Shown: piece after piece, positions 1 to 5,446 of the stretch
Layout of the letters: each line of letters begins with the position of its first letter
How positions within the stretch are numbered: position 1 is the first letter of the stretch
Assembly: GCA_019245255.1 (NCBI GenBank)
Contig: JAFARV010000482.1
Span: 1 to 5,865 of the forward strand
Origin: Acidobacteriaceae bacterium
Lineage (GTDB): Bacteria; Acidobacteriota; Terriglobia; Bryobacterales; Bryobacteraceae
Direction of reading: 5' to 3'
DNA length: 5,865 bases
Program-made: the position numbers and the translations under genes
The notes under the pieces: generated by a model
What the model was told of the DNA's origin: nothing
The model's input: the letters and a program-made list of their open reading frames with translations, nothing else
Database searches by the model: none

Positions 1-947
1 TGCGCGCCACACCCGGCATTCGCGCTGCGGCCACTTCCGCGGTGATGCCCGGAGCCGCCGGCGAACTCGAGGGTGAGTTCAAGATCGATACGCAGCTCAC
101 ACATACCGGTAAGAAGATCGTCGCCGATAGCCGATGGGTCTCAAACAGCTACTTCGAGACCATGCGAATCCCGCTGCTCACTGGCGAAGGCTGCCCCAGG
201 GCCCTCGTATCGGCTGCCATCGTCAATCGCGCGTTCGCAAATACATTTTTCGAGGGATTGTCGCCAGTCGGTCACTATCTCCAGCCGGTACCGAATCCGT
301 TCAACATACCACCCGCCAGGATCATTGGAATCGCCGCCGATGCACGCGAGGAGGGTCTCAATCGTGAGCCGCTTCCGACTGTTTACTCGTGTATCAGTGC
401 GCCGAATCCGTTTCCGCTGTACCTCATCCGCACGCAAGGCGACCCCATGGCACTCGCCCAAACGATTCGCCGCAAGATTCATCAGATCGAACCCGCACGA
501 TCTGTGTACGATATCTCTCCGCTCGAACAACATCTCTCGGATAATTTCGCCGAAACGCGGCTCCGTACAACGCTGCTGACGTTATTTGCTCTGACGGCCG
601 TGTCGCTTGCCTGCGTCGGTCTCTACGGTACGCTTAGCTACTTCGTGAGCGTTCGCAAGCGCGAGATCGGGCTTCGGCTCGCGCTTGGCGCTATGCGCGA
701 ACAGATCGTATCTTCTTTCTTGCTCCGAGGCGTCAGCGTAGCCGTTATCGGCTGCCTGGTCGGATTACTGCTGGCAGCGGCATTGACTCATACCCTTGCC
801 GGAATGCTGTACGGGGTATCGCCTCTCGACTTTGAGACATTTTTGGGCGTCCCCCTCGTCATCCTTCTAGTCACCGCGGTCTCGGCCTTTGCGCCTGCTC
901 TGGGTGCGGCTCGCGTGGACGCGATTCAAGTGCTCCGGGACGAATAG
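1..947 (+). CDS. ADOP/MacB-like ABC transporter permease, C-terminal part (5' end outside window)
   Basis: The reading frame is open from base 3 to the TAG at 945-947, giving 314 visible residues. The GTG/ATG at 42-47 is internal: the codons before it read as typical family sequence (RATPGIRAAATSAV), so the true start lies to the left. The first two thirds are the end of a MacB periplasmic core domain, with recognisable segments SNSYFETMRIPLL, AAIVNRAFA and ARIIGIAADAREEGL. From about base 560 follows an FtsX domain: a membrane segment (about 570-645), the hallmark RKREIGLRLALGA (about 654-692), then two further membrane segments (about 726-795 and 837-905). The end, AARVDAIQVLRDE, is characteristic of the family. 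ADOP proteins are long inner-membrane permeases with duplicated MacB/FtsX modules, often without an adjacent ATPase. None is visible here, and the substrate is unknown. If this is an ADOP, the visible part is the second module; a single-module MacB/FtsX permease cannot be excluded because the N-terminus is missing. Confidence 0.9.
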   Translation, partial: RATPGIRAAATSAVMPGAAGELEGEFKIDTQLTHTGKKIVADSRWVSNSYFETMRIPLLTGEGCPRALVSAAIVNRAFANTFFEGLSPVGHYLQPVPNPFNIPPARIIGIAADAREEGLNREPLPTVYSCISAPNPFPLYLIRTQGDPMALAQTIRRKIHQIEPARSVYDISPLEQHLSDNFAETRLRTTLLTLFALTAVSLACVGLYGTLSYFVSVRKREIGLRLALGAMREQIVSSFLLRGVSVAVIGCLVGLLLAAALTHTLAGMLYGVSPLDFETFLGVPLVILLVTAVSAFAPALGAARVDAIQVLRDE

Positions 948-951
948 CAGA

Positions 952-2409
952 TCAGCCGTTATGCGCGGAAAGTGCGGCGTTTCTCCCCACCATGGCACTC
1001 AATCGTTCCACGACGTCCATCACCGTCTTGGATTGCGCGTCTAATTGTGCTGCTGCCGACGCGCCCTCCTCTGCATTCGCGGCTGCGGACTGTGTCACTT
1101 TCTCCATCTGGGTAACTGCCTTTGTCACTTGCTCAATCCCTGCGGCTTGCTCTTGGCTGCCAAAGTGTACCTCGTCTACGAGCATCTTCACGCGAAGTGA
1201 CTGCTCACCGATCGCTTGAATGCTTTTTGTGACGATATCCACGCTGACTCTTCCGTCCTCAAAGGTTGAAATGGATTCGTGAATGAGTGTGGCGGTATCT
1301 TTTGCGGCTTGACTGCATTGTTGCGCCAAGCTGCGGACTTCATCAGCTACAACGGCAAATCCCGTTCCGGCTTCACCCGCGCGGGCGGCCTCAACGGCCG
1401 CATTCAAGGCCAGAATATTGGTTTGCGAGGCGACCCCTTCGATAACCTTAATGATTCTCGAGATCTTTTCGCTGGAGGCATTGATCTTGCCCATCGTTCC
1501 CACTAAGTGCTGTAACTTTTGGTTGCTTTCCGCAAAGTTTTGTTGGGCTTGTACCATCAGCTCCGCTGCTGCTCGAGACTTCTCGGCATTGCTCACAGCC
1601 ATGCTGTTAACCTCTGTTGCCGCAGCCGAGGTCTCCTCCAGCGAAGCAGCCTGCTCGCAGGCTCCCTGCGCTAGTGATTGGCTGCTATTTGAAACATTGC
1701 CTGCCGCACTGGCGACTTGCTCAGCACCTTGGGATAAGGCGGACGCAATATTCGTCAGCGCCGAATTTAACCTGCGCACGATAAAAAAGATCAGAACGCT
1801 TGCGGAAATCAGCGCAGCCAATAAGAACCCGATTATGAGCACCTGGCCATTGTGTGCAACCCGTTGAGCGTCGGCGGAATCCGCTTCTCCGGTGTTTCGG
1901 TTGTAGTTAACCAAATCCAAAATGGCCGTTTTCAGTGCACCATGTATCGGGTCTGCAAGCTTTAGATACTTCGTGCGGGCTTCGGCTGATTTGCCTTCAC
2001 GACTTAGGGGTAGCACTTCGGTTTCGATGGCCTGCACATAACGTTGGTAGAGCGGCCGAATGCGTTCGTAGAGTTCACGATCTTCCGCCGTGGCAATACT
2101 GCTCTCGTATTCCCGCAGGTTTTGTTCTATCGATGGTTTGATTTTTCGCTGGTTGGCCTCGACCGCCAGCTTGGCTGCGAGATCGGAGGAGGCGATGTGC
2201 TTCCATGTGTCACCTCGAAACTGGAAAACCAGGGAATCCACTTTCGAGGCCCGTTGAATTCCAGGCAGCGGGTCTGTAACGATCTTGTTTACAGATCTGG
2301 TTAGCGAGTTAATAGCGAACAGTGCTCCGATGCCCAGTGCGATCATTAACACCAGCAGAAACCCGGCCGTCATGGCGAATTTCGTACCGATTGTTATCTG
2401 TGATTTCAT
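952..2409 (-). CDS. Methyl-accepting chemotaxis protein, 4HB sensor, no full HAMP domain
   Basis: This is a complete 485-residue chemoreceptor. In order: a short cytoplasmic N-terminus; membrane segment 1 (about 11-33); a periplasmic helical region of about 150 residues (34-187) resembling the 4HB_MCP sensor; membrane segment 2 (about 188-211); then directly the cytoplasmic signalling coiled coil. The hairpin tip is unmistakable (QTNILALNAAVEAARAGE, 329-346, followed by GTGFAVVADEVRSLAQ). Likely methylation sites lie in EQAASLEET (252-260) and around E447/E448. It should form trimers of dimers and control CheA through CheW. Only about seven residues (RRLNSAL) separate membrane segment 2 from the signalling helix, so a complete HAMP relay is absent. 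Both arms of the hairpin are about 135-139 residues, closest to the long 40H-type class; I did not count heptads rigorously. The residue matching Tsr F373 is Ser328. No CheR-tethering pentapeptide ends the protein (it ends SAHNG). The ATG is preceded by GGA with a 6-nt spacer. The ligand is unknown and no other che genes are visible. Confidence 0.96.
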   Translation of the reverse strand: MKSQITIGTKFAMTAGFLLVLMIALGIGALFAINSLTRSVNKIVTDPLPGIQRASKVDSLVFQFRGDTWKHIASSDLAAKLAVEANQRKIKPSIEQNLREYESSIATAEDRELYERIRPLYQRYVQAIETEVLPLSREGKSAEARTKYLKLADPIHGALKTAILDLVNYNRNTGEADSADAQRVAHNGQVLIIGFLLAALISASVLIFFIVRRLNSALTNIASALSQGAEQVASAAGNVSNSSQSLAQGACEQAASLEETSAAATEVNSMAVSNAEKSRAAAELMVQAQQNFAESNQKLQHLVGTMGKINASSEKISRIIKVIEGVASQTNILALNAAVEAARAGEAGTGFAVVADEVRSLAQQCSQAAKDTATLIHESISTFEDGRVSVDIVTKSIQAIGEQSLRVKMLVDEVHFGSQEQAAGIEQVTKAVTQMEKVTQSAAANAEEGASAAAQLDAQSKTVMDVVERLSAMVGRNAALSAHNG

Positions 2410-2448
2410 AGTTATTCCGTTGTGGCACGTGCGCAGGCATCAGCGATG

Positions 2449-2501
2449 GGGAGACCCGGGAAACTGATCTGGCCGAGGAGCTTCGGGTCTCCCAACCCGA
2501 A
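2449..2501 (-). promoter_or_regulatory. Overlapping, mutually exclusive inverted repeats upstream of the chemoreceptor
   Basis: GGGAGACCCG at 2449-2458 is perfectly complementary to CGGGTCTCCC at 2484-2493 (10-bp stem, 25-nt loop). TTCGGGT at 2482-2488 is also perfectly complementary to ACCCGAA at 2495-2501 (7-bp stem, 6-nt loop). Bases 2484-2488 are needed by both stems, so only one can form at a time. In a transcript running toward the chemoreceptor the small hairpin forms first and the larger, GC-rich one can then displace it. The large stem ends 39 nt before the ATG. No U-tract follows, so it is not a classical intrinsic terminator, and the ribosome binding site is not inside either stem. 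Possible roles are a structured leader, an attenuator or a DNA operator. The repeats are seen directly; the function is inference. Confidence 0.4.
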
Positions 2502-2502
2502 C

Positions 2503-2781
2503 TTAATGTGTCTGCAGACCGAAATGTTCTCCCTCGACAAGCCCAGAGTAAGGCGAATTGGCATTTGATGATGGCCGGAGTTCCACGGTTATCCGTAAGG
2601 GAATGTACGGAGTTTGACACTCGAAAACGCGGCCCCGAAACTCACCGACTTGCACTGCATAGTCGCTGCCGTACACACTTCGCCAAATTATGTTGTTCGA
2701 AATGAAGGGATAAGCCCGGGTTACAACTGGTCCGAAAAATTCCCGATAAGGCAAGGTGGCGACGCTCGATTTGACCGACAC
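2503..2781 (-). CDS. Doubtful small open frame, 92 codons, no recognised family
   Basis: An open frame from GTG at 2779-2781 to TAA at 2503-2505. The predicted peptide has a mixed, protein-like composition with several aromatic residues (for example YREFFGPVV and NNIIWRSVYGSDY), and no membrane segment, signal peptide or motif that I recognise. Third-position GC looks close to even, so there is no strong coding bias. There is no clear Shine-Dalgarno sequence before the GTG. The frame is open back to the peroxidase stop codon, which lies in the same frame 22 codons upstream. Its stop falls two bases before the alternative hairpins. It may be a real small gene, a decayed fragment or a chance open frame; I favour chance or remnant. 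Confidence 0.2.
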   Translation of the reverse strand: MSVKSSVATLPYREFFGPVVTRAYPFISNNIIWRSVYGSDYAVQVGEFRGRVFECQTPYIPLRITVELRPSSNANSPYSGLVEGEHFGLQTH

Positions 2782-2794
2782 AGGGCCATGCCCC

Positions 2795-2812
2795 GGCGCG
2801 AGCCTCCGCGCC
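2795..2812 (-). repeat. GC-rich inverted repeat downstream of the peroxidase gene
   Basis: GGCGCG and CGCGCC form a perfect 6-bp stem with a 6-nt loop (AGCCTC on the plus strand), 35 nt beyond the peroxidase stop codon. The position suits a transcription end point for that gene, but no run of U follows in the minus-strand transcript (the next bases are GGGGCATGG), so it would be at best a Rho-associated or pausing hairpin. Confidence 0.25.
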
Positions 2813-2847
2813 AGAATTAGATCTGTGTCGATCCTGGCTGCGCAGGT

Positions 2848-3819
2848 TCAGCCTGCCGCTGCAGCGGATTCGGGAGCCTGCCGGCGCCGCCGCCCACTGA
2901 GCAGATAAATCGCCGCACGCAATTCCAGCAGAGGATCAGCCGATGCCTCAATGCCGTCCACGCGCGGGATCGGATCGAAAATGATTTTCTTTTGTTCCCT
3001 TTCGTTGTCCGGTATCAGTTGGCTGAGTGTCAGGGTTCCGAGTTCCGTGAGCGGCCGGTCTTCCGGCCAGTGAACCGTCGCATCGTCTACCACATCGCTG
3101 TCGTTCGCCACCAGCACCTGAATGCGAAATCGAATTGGGCCCGATGCAATGCGCTCCCTTAACTCGTCAAACAGAAAATCTGCATTCTTGTTTCGCACCG
3201 AAGCGTCATCCAGGTGTTCCGTTCCGGCCTCTGGAACGATCCGGTAGCGGCCATAGCGGCTGTTGCCGTCCTTGTTTGTAAACCGAAATGCCGTGACCCC
3301 AAAGTACAACTCTTTGGCGAAGCTTGACGGGCTAGGCTTCGGTGTTTGGACGAAGGCCAGCGCTGCCGGATGCGAGCCTAGAAACGCCTCAACCGGCGAT
3401 GGTGATTGTGACGGCTTCGTGGCTTGGCTTGCGGCTACAGCTCGCAAGAATTCCAGAAACTCCTCACCTGTTCGAGTTGGAAACGCATCGACAGAGTGAC
3501 TAACGATATCGGTGTGGACGTGCTCGGCTAAATGAAACCGGATCGCCAACCCACGAGGATTTGCACCGGGGTCGTTATCCGGAATGAGCGGGAGCCCGGT
3601 CGAGTTCGAGAATCGGACAGTCACCGGAGTAGACTCGCGCGCGATATGGGGTGCGCGGGTCAAAGTGACCGCATCCGGAGCTGGCACAAATGTGCCACTG
3701 AGCATGACTCCCTTGGCGTGCGCCGGGCGAAAGCCCGGGTGGAGACCGAATATCGTGTCGAATTGCTGCAATAAATCCCGACTTGTCGCTAAGAGCTTTT
3801 CGTCTGTAGGAAGTGGCAT
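2848..3819 (-). CDS. Catalase-related heme peroxidase (small, SrpA-like)
   Basis: A 323-residue protein of the minimal catalase-fold group, far shorter than ordinary catalases (about 480 residues or more). These heme proteins lack the flavodoxin-like and most wrapping regions and usually act as organic- or hydrogen-peroxide peroxidases with weak catalase activity. Visible landmarks: the distal histidine H34 in RPAHAKGV; the conserved heme-pocket segment VRFSNSTG (68-75); DPGANPRGLAIRFHL (83-97); DIVSHSVDAFPTRTGEEF (104-121); and near the C-terminus R301 and Y305 in LRAAIYLLSGRRR, matching the R-x3-Y proximal heme-ligand motif. The distal-asparagine position of classical catalases is occupied by H108 or S109 in my manual alignment. 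No signal peptide is seen, so it is probably cytoplasmic. The tail after about residue 310 is low-complexity Arg/Ala. The ATG is preceded by AGAAGGA only one base away, tighter than usual; a TTG at codon 17 is a possible alternative start that keeps H34. It is divergent from the small membrane-protein gene. Confidence 0.93.
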   Translation of the reverse strand: MPLPTDEKLLATSRDLLQQFDTIFGLHPGFRPAHAKGVMLSGTFVPAPDAVTLTRAPHIARESTPVTVRFSNSTGLPLIPDNDPGANPRGLAIRFHLAEHVHTDIVSHSVDAFPTRTGEEFLEFLRAVAASQATKPSQSPSPVEAFLGSHPAALAFVQTPKPSPSSFAKELYFGVTAFRFTNKDGNSRYGRYRIVPEAGTEHLDDASVRNKNADFLFDELRERIASGPIRFRIQVLVANDSDVVDDATVHWPEDRPLTELGTLTLSQLIPDNEREQKKIIFDPIPRVDGIEASADPLLELRAAIYLLSGRRRRQAPESAAAAG

Positions 3820-3829
3820 GTCCTTCTAA

Positions 3830-3858
3830 CCTATCCCATTCGAACCATCGCCTCTCAA
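3830..3858 (-). promoter_or_regulatory. Possible sigma-70-type promoter for the peroxidase gene
   Basis: On the minus strand TTGAGA (3853-3858, five of six matches to TTGACA) is followed after exactly 17 nt by GATAGG (3830-3835, three of six matches to TATAAT). The -10 match is poor. Transcription from here would start only a few bases before the ATG, giving an almost leaderless mRNA, in line with the cramped Shine-Dalgarno spacing. Weak evidence. Confidence 0.22.
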
Positions 3859-4071
3859 ATGATGTTGGTGGCCATCCGCGATGACGCCGCAACGCCGAAA
3901 ACCGACCGCCGAATACCGAATAGAGTGATATGCTTCGATCTGTATTTGGACCCGCGCAACGACTCTAATCAGAAAACCAGCATCTGGATCGCTATCTTCC
4001 GGGATGTCCAATTCTGGGTGCCGCTCGTTGTCCTCCTCATAGGATTGCTGCTCTTATCAATCGCGCGATGA
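3859..4071 (+). CDS. Small single-pass membrane protein, translationally coupled to the transporter
   Basis: The frame ends in a strongly hydrophobic C-terminal helix (FWVPLVVLLIGLLLLSIAR, about residues 52-70) preceded by an amphipathic-looking IWIAIFRDVQ stretch, so the product would be a tail-anchored or single-pass inner-membrane peptide. Its TGA (4069-4071) overlaps the transporter ATG (4068-4070) as ATGA, the usual sign of translational coupling, and is the main reason to believe it. The start is uncertain. ATG at 3859 gives 70 residues but has no Shine-Dalgarno sequence, and its first 40 residues look like non-coding sequence. GTG at 3925 (49 residues) or TTG at 3949 (41 residues) would cover just the convincing part and leave room for a promoter. 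The family is not recognised; it could be a small partner of the transporter. Confidence 0.45.
   Translation: MMLVAIRDDAATPKTDRRIPNRVICFDLYLDPRNDSNQKTSIWIAIFRDVQFWVPLVVLLIGLLLLSIAR
3909..3922 (+). repeat. Tandem heptamer CCGAATA x2
   Basis: Two perfect head-to-tail copies of CCGAATA lie between the divergent peroxidase and transporter-unit genes, if the small protein starts at 3925 or 3949. Related GCCGAAAACCGACCGCCG lies just to the left. It could be a regulator site or chance. Confidence 0.35.
3926..3934 (+). promoter_or_regulatory. Possible extended -10 element for the small protein/transporter unit
   Basis: TGATATGCT fits the extended -10 pattern TGnTATAAT, with four of six matches in the hexamer. 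No good -35 element lies upstream, as is tolerated for extended -10 promoters. It would place the transcript start near 3941, just before the TTG at 3949. Weak evidence; if the small gene begins at 3859 this site is inside it. Confidence 0.2.
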
Positions 4072-5375
4072 CTCGAGGAAAAGTTCTGTCGACCGGGGGT
4101 GAGACTCGCTCAGACCTTTCGCGACAACGCGTACTGAGCAGGCTCGGCATATTCTGCGGGTTTGCAGCCGCGCTCTGGCTTGCCGGGGCGGAGGCACCGA
4201 CGAAACTGGTCACCATAGCCGTCTCACCGCTCGTGATTTCTTTCATGATGGTGTTCGGCGCTTTTCTGTCGCGCTGGAGTCTGCCCGCCGTGGTTCGCGG
4301 AACCGGCGATATCTTGCATGATGTTCGCCATGTGCCGCATCTCGTGGTTTGGGGCATCATGGCCGGTTGCCTTTGGGCTGTCGGCAACACGCTCACAATC
4401 TTCGCGGTGCGGGACATCGGCCTCAGCCTCGCGTTTCCGCTCTGGAATTCGAATAGTTTGATCGGCATTCTCTGGGGCACTCTGTTGTTTAAGGAACTGC
4501 ATAGCGCCGGATGGATGCGCAAGTTGGGCGTCGTTGGAGGCGCGGTCGTCATCTTTGTCGGCGCGATACTCATCTCGGCGGCGTCCACATCGGAAGCACC
4601 GCACCGAAGCGCCGTGCATGGCATAGCCGCGGCGCTTGGAGCAGGTTTGATGTTCGGGTCGATGTACATTCCTTACCGCAAGGCTTACATCACAGGCATG
4701 AACCCGCTCACGTTTCTGACTTTCTTCACCTTCGGCGAAATGACAATGATGACGGTCGTTGCGCTTGTGTTTACCGGCGGAGTTAGCCCATTCTGGCGCG
4801 AGTTAGTAGCCAATCGCGGCATTCTACTCTGGCCGATGCTCGGCGGCTTCATGTGGGTTGTCGGCGATCTCTTGCAGAACTACGCGGCGAAGTATGTTGG
4901 GATAAGCCGCGGAATTCCATTGTCGAATACAAACCAGCTCTGGGGTCTGTTGTTGGGTTTGCTTGTTTTTCATGAGCTGCGCGGATTGGCGACGGGAACT
5001 TATGCGGAAGTAATTGGAGGCTCGGCACTAATGGCGCTCGGCGCCTTGACAATTTCACTCAGCTCCGCTTCGGAGGCCGAATACGGTAGCTGGCGACGGG
5101 CCGCTCATCGCGAAACAGAATTGTACGGCATCAACTCGGAATATGTGAGCGCCCGCATGGAAGGTCACGACGTGGATTCAGACAAGCTCCGCCGGACATG
5201 GGTCGACTGGTTGCTGATTAGCGCCGCGACACTGATCTTCATCGCATTCGGCAAACTTGCAGTTGTACCCCGCATGGAGCTTCAATTCGTATGGCTGCTC
5301 GTATTCGGGCTCGCTCTCGTCGCGGTGCTCGCCGCCGCCGGTCTGGCCTTGTGGCGCGTGACTCGGTTCAGTTGA
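4068..5375 (+). CDS. DMT-superfamily transporter, GRP (glucose/ribose porter)-like, with C-terminal extension
   Basis: A 435-residue polytopic inner-membrane protein. The core (about 25-332) is two related halves of about five membrane segments, as in GRP/GlcU-type sugar permeases. A signature block occurs in both halves exactly 160 residues apart: a W-x2-G pair (W103/G106 and W263/G266), then PLWNSNSLIG (124-133) and PLSNTNQLWG (284-293), ending in FKEL (141-144) and FHEL (301-304). The PLxNxNxLxG repeat probably lines the substrate path. GlcU family members carry similar patterns, so sugar uptake is the best guess; ureide or other small-metabolite transport is possible. After the core come a polar linker of about 50 residues (about 333-380) and two further hydrophobic segments (about 381-400 and 406-430), absent from the usual roughly 290-residue GRP proteins. 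No good Shine-Dalgarno sequence precedes the ATG, consistent with coupling to the upstream small frame through the ATGA overlap. No regulator gene is adjacent. Confidence 0.88.
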   Translation: MTRGKVLSTGGETRSDLSRQRVLSRLGIFCGFAAALWLAGAEAPTKLVTIAVSPLVISFMMVFGAFLSRWSLPAVVRGTGDILHDVRHVPHLVVWGIMAGCLWAVGNTLTIFAVRDIGLSLAFPLWNSNSLIGILWGTLLFKELHSAGWMRKLGVVGGAVVIFVGAILISAASTSEAPHRSAVHGIAAALGAGLMFGSMYIPYRKAYITGMNPLTFLTFFTFGEMTMMTVVALVFTGGVSPFWRELVANRGILLWPMLGGFMWVVGDLLQNYAAKYVGISRGIPLSNTNQLWGLLLGLLVFHELRGLATGTYAEVIGGSALMALGALTISLSSASEAEYGSWRRAAHRETELYGINSEYVSARMEGHDVDSDKLRRTWVDWLLISAATLIFIAFGKLAVVPRMELQFVWLLVFGLALVAVLAAAGLALWRVTRFS

Positions 5376-5392
5376 CTTGCCTTAATGCAAGT
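5375..5392. repeat. Short inverted repeat between convergent genes
   Basis: ACTTGC and GCAAGT form a perfect 6-bp stem with loop CTTAAT, beginning at the last base of the transporter stop codon. The 71-bp gap to the TonB-receptor stop (5376-5446) must end transcription from both sides, but no U-tract follows the hairpin on either strand, so it is a weak terminator candidate at best. Confidence 0.25.
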
Positions 5393-5446
5393 TGCAGGGC
5401 GATATTCAGCAGCCGCGCTTGACGCCGCGACCGCTTTGCTCAGTTC

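Larger units (their letters stand above)
2410..2847. other. 438-bp intergenic gap between chemoreceptor and peroxidase genes
   Basis: No recognisable gene. On the minus strand it contains, from the peroxidase side, a GC-rich 6-bp hairpin (2795-2812), a doubtful 92-codon open frame (2503-2781), a 10-bp palindrome GTCTGCAGAC (2510-2519) and two overlapping inverted repeats (2449-2501) just ahead of the chemoreceptor. An 8-bp palindrome GCACGTGC lies at 2425-2432. I saw no convincing sigma-70, sigma-54 or flagellar sigma-28 promoter for the chemoreceptor, although one is expected in this gap. Confidence 0.6.

Noticed and set aside
73..579. 168-codon plus-strand frame inside the permease
   Set aside because: Offset frame within a conserved MacB/FtsX gene; Ser/Arg-rich with no family resemblance.
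1418..1867. 149-codon plus-strand frame across the chemoreceptor
   Set aside because: Antisense to the conserved signalling domain; its Ala/Ser/Cys-rich sequence mirrors the real gene.
2422..2436. TGGCAC resembling a sigma-54 -24 element
   Set aside because: No GC at the matching -12 position in TTGC context, and it points away from the chemoreceptor gene.
2593..2610. Short inverted repeat CCGTA/TACGG in the gap
   Set aside because: Five to six base pairs with an 8-nt loop is expected by chance in a gap of this size and shows no relation to a gene end.
2410..2847. Known riboswitch (such as a c-di-GMP GEMM element) ahead of the chemoreceptor
   Set aside because: I could not find the conserved GEMM core sequences or those of another class I know; only the unexplained alternative hairpins remain.
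2856..2867. 12-bp perfect palindrome CCGCTGCAGCGG
   Set aside because: It lies within the Ala-rich C-terminal codons of the peroxidase gene and is explained by repeated GCN codons; no second copy nearby.
3575..3892. 105-codon minus-strand frame overlapping the peroxidase start
   Set aside because: Out of frame with the recognisable peroxidase; Arg/Ser/His-rich shadow.
4037..4669. 210-codon open frame on the minus strand opposite the transporter
   Set aside because: It lies antisense to a clearly coding membrane protein; composition is Pro/Ala/Thr/Arg-rich with no domain pattern, typical of a shadow frame.
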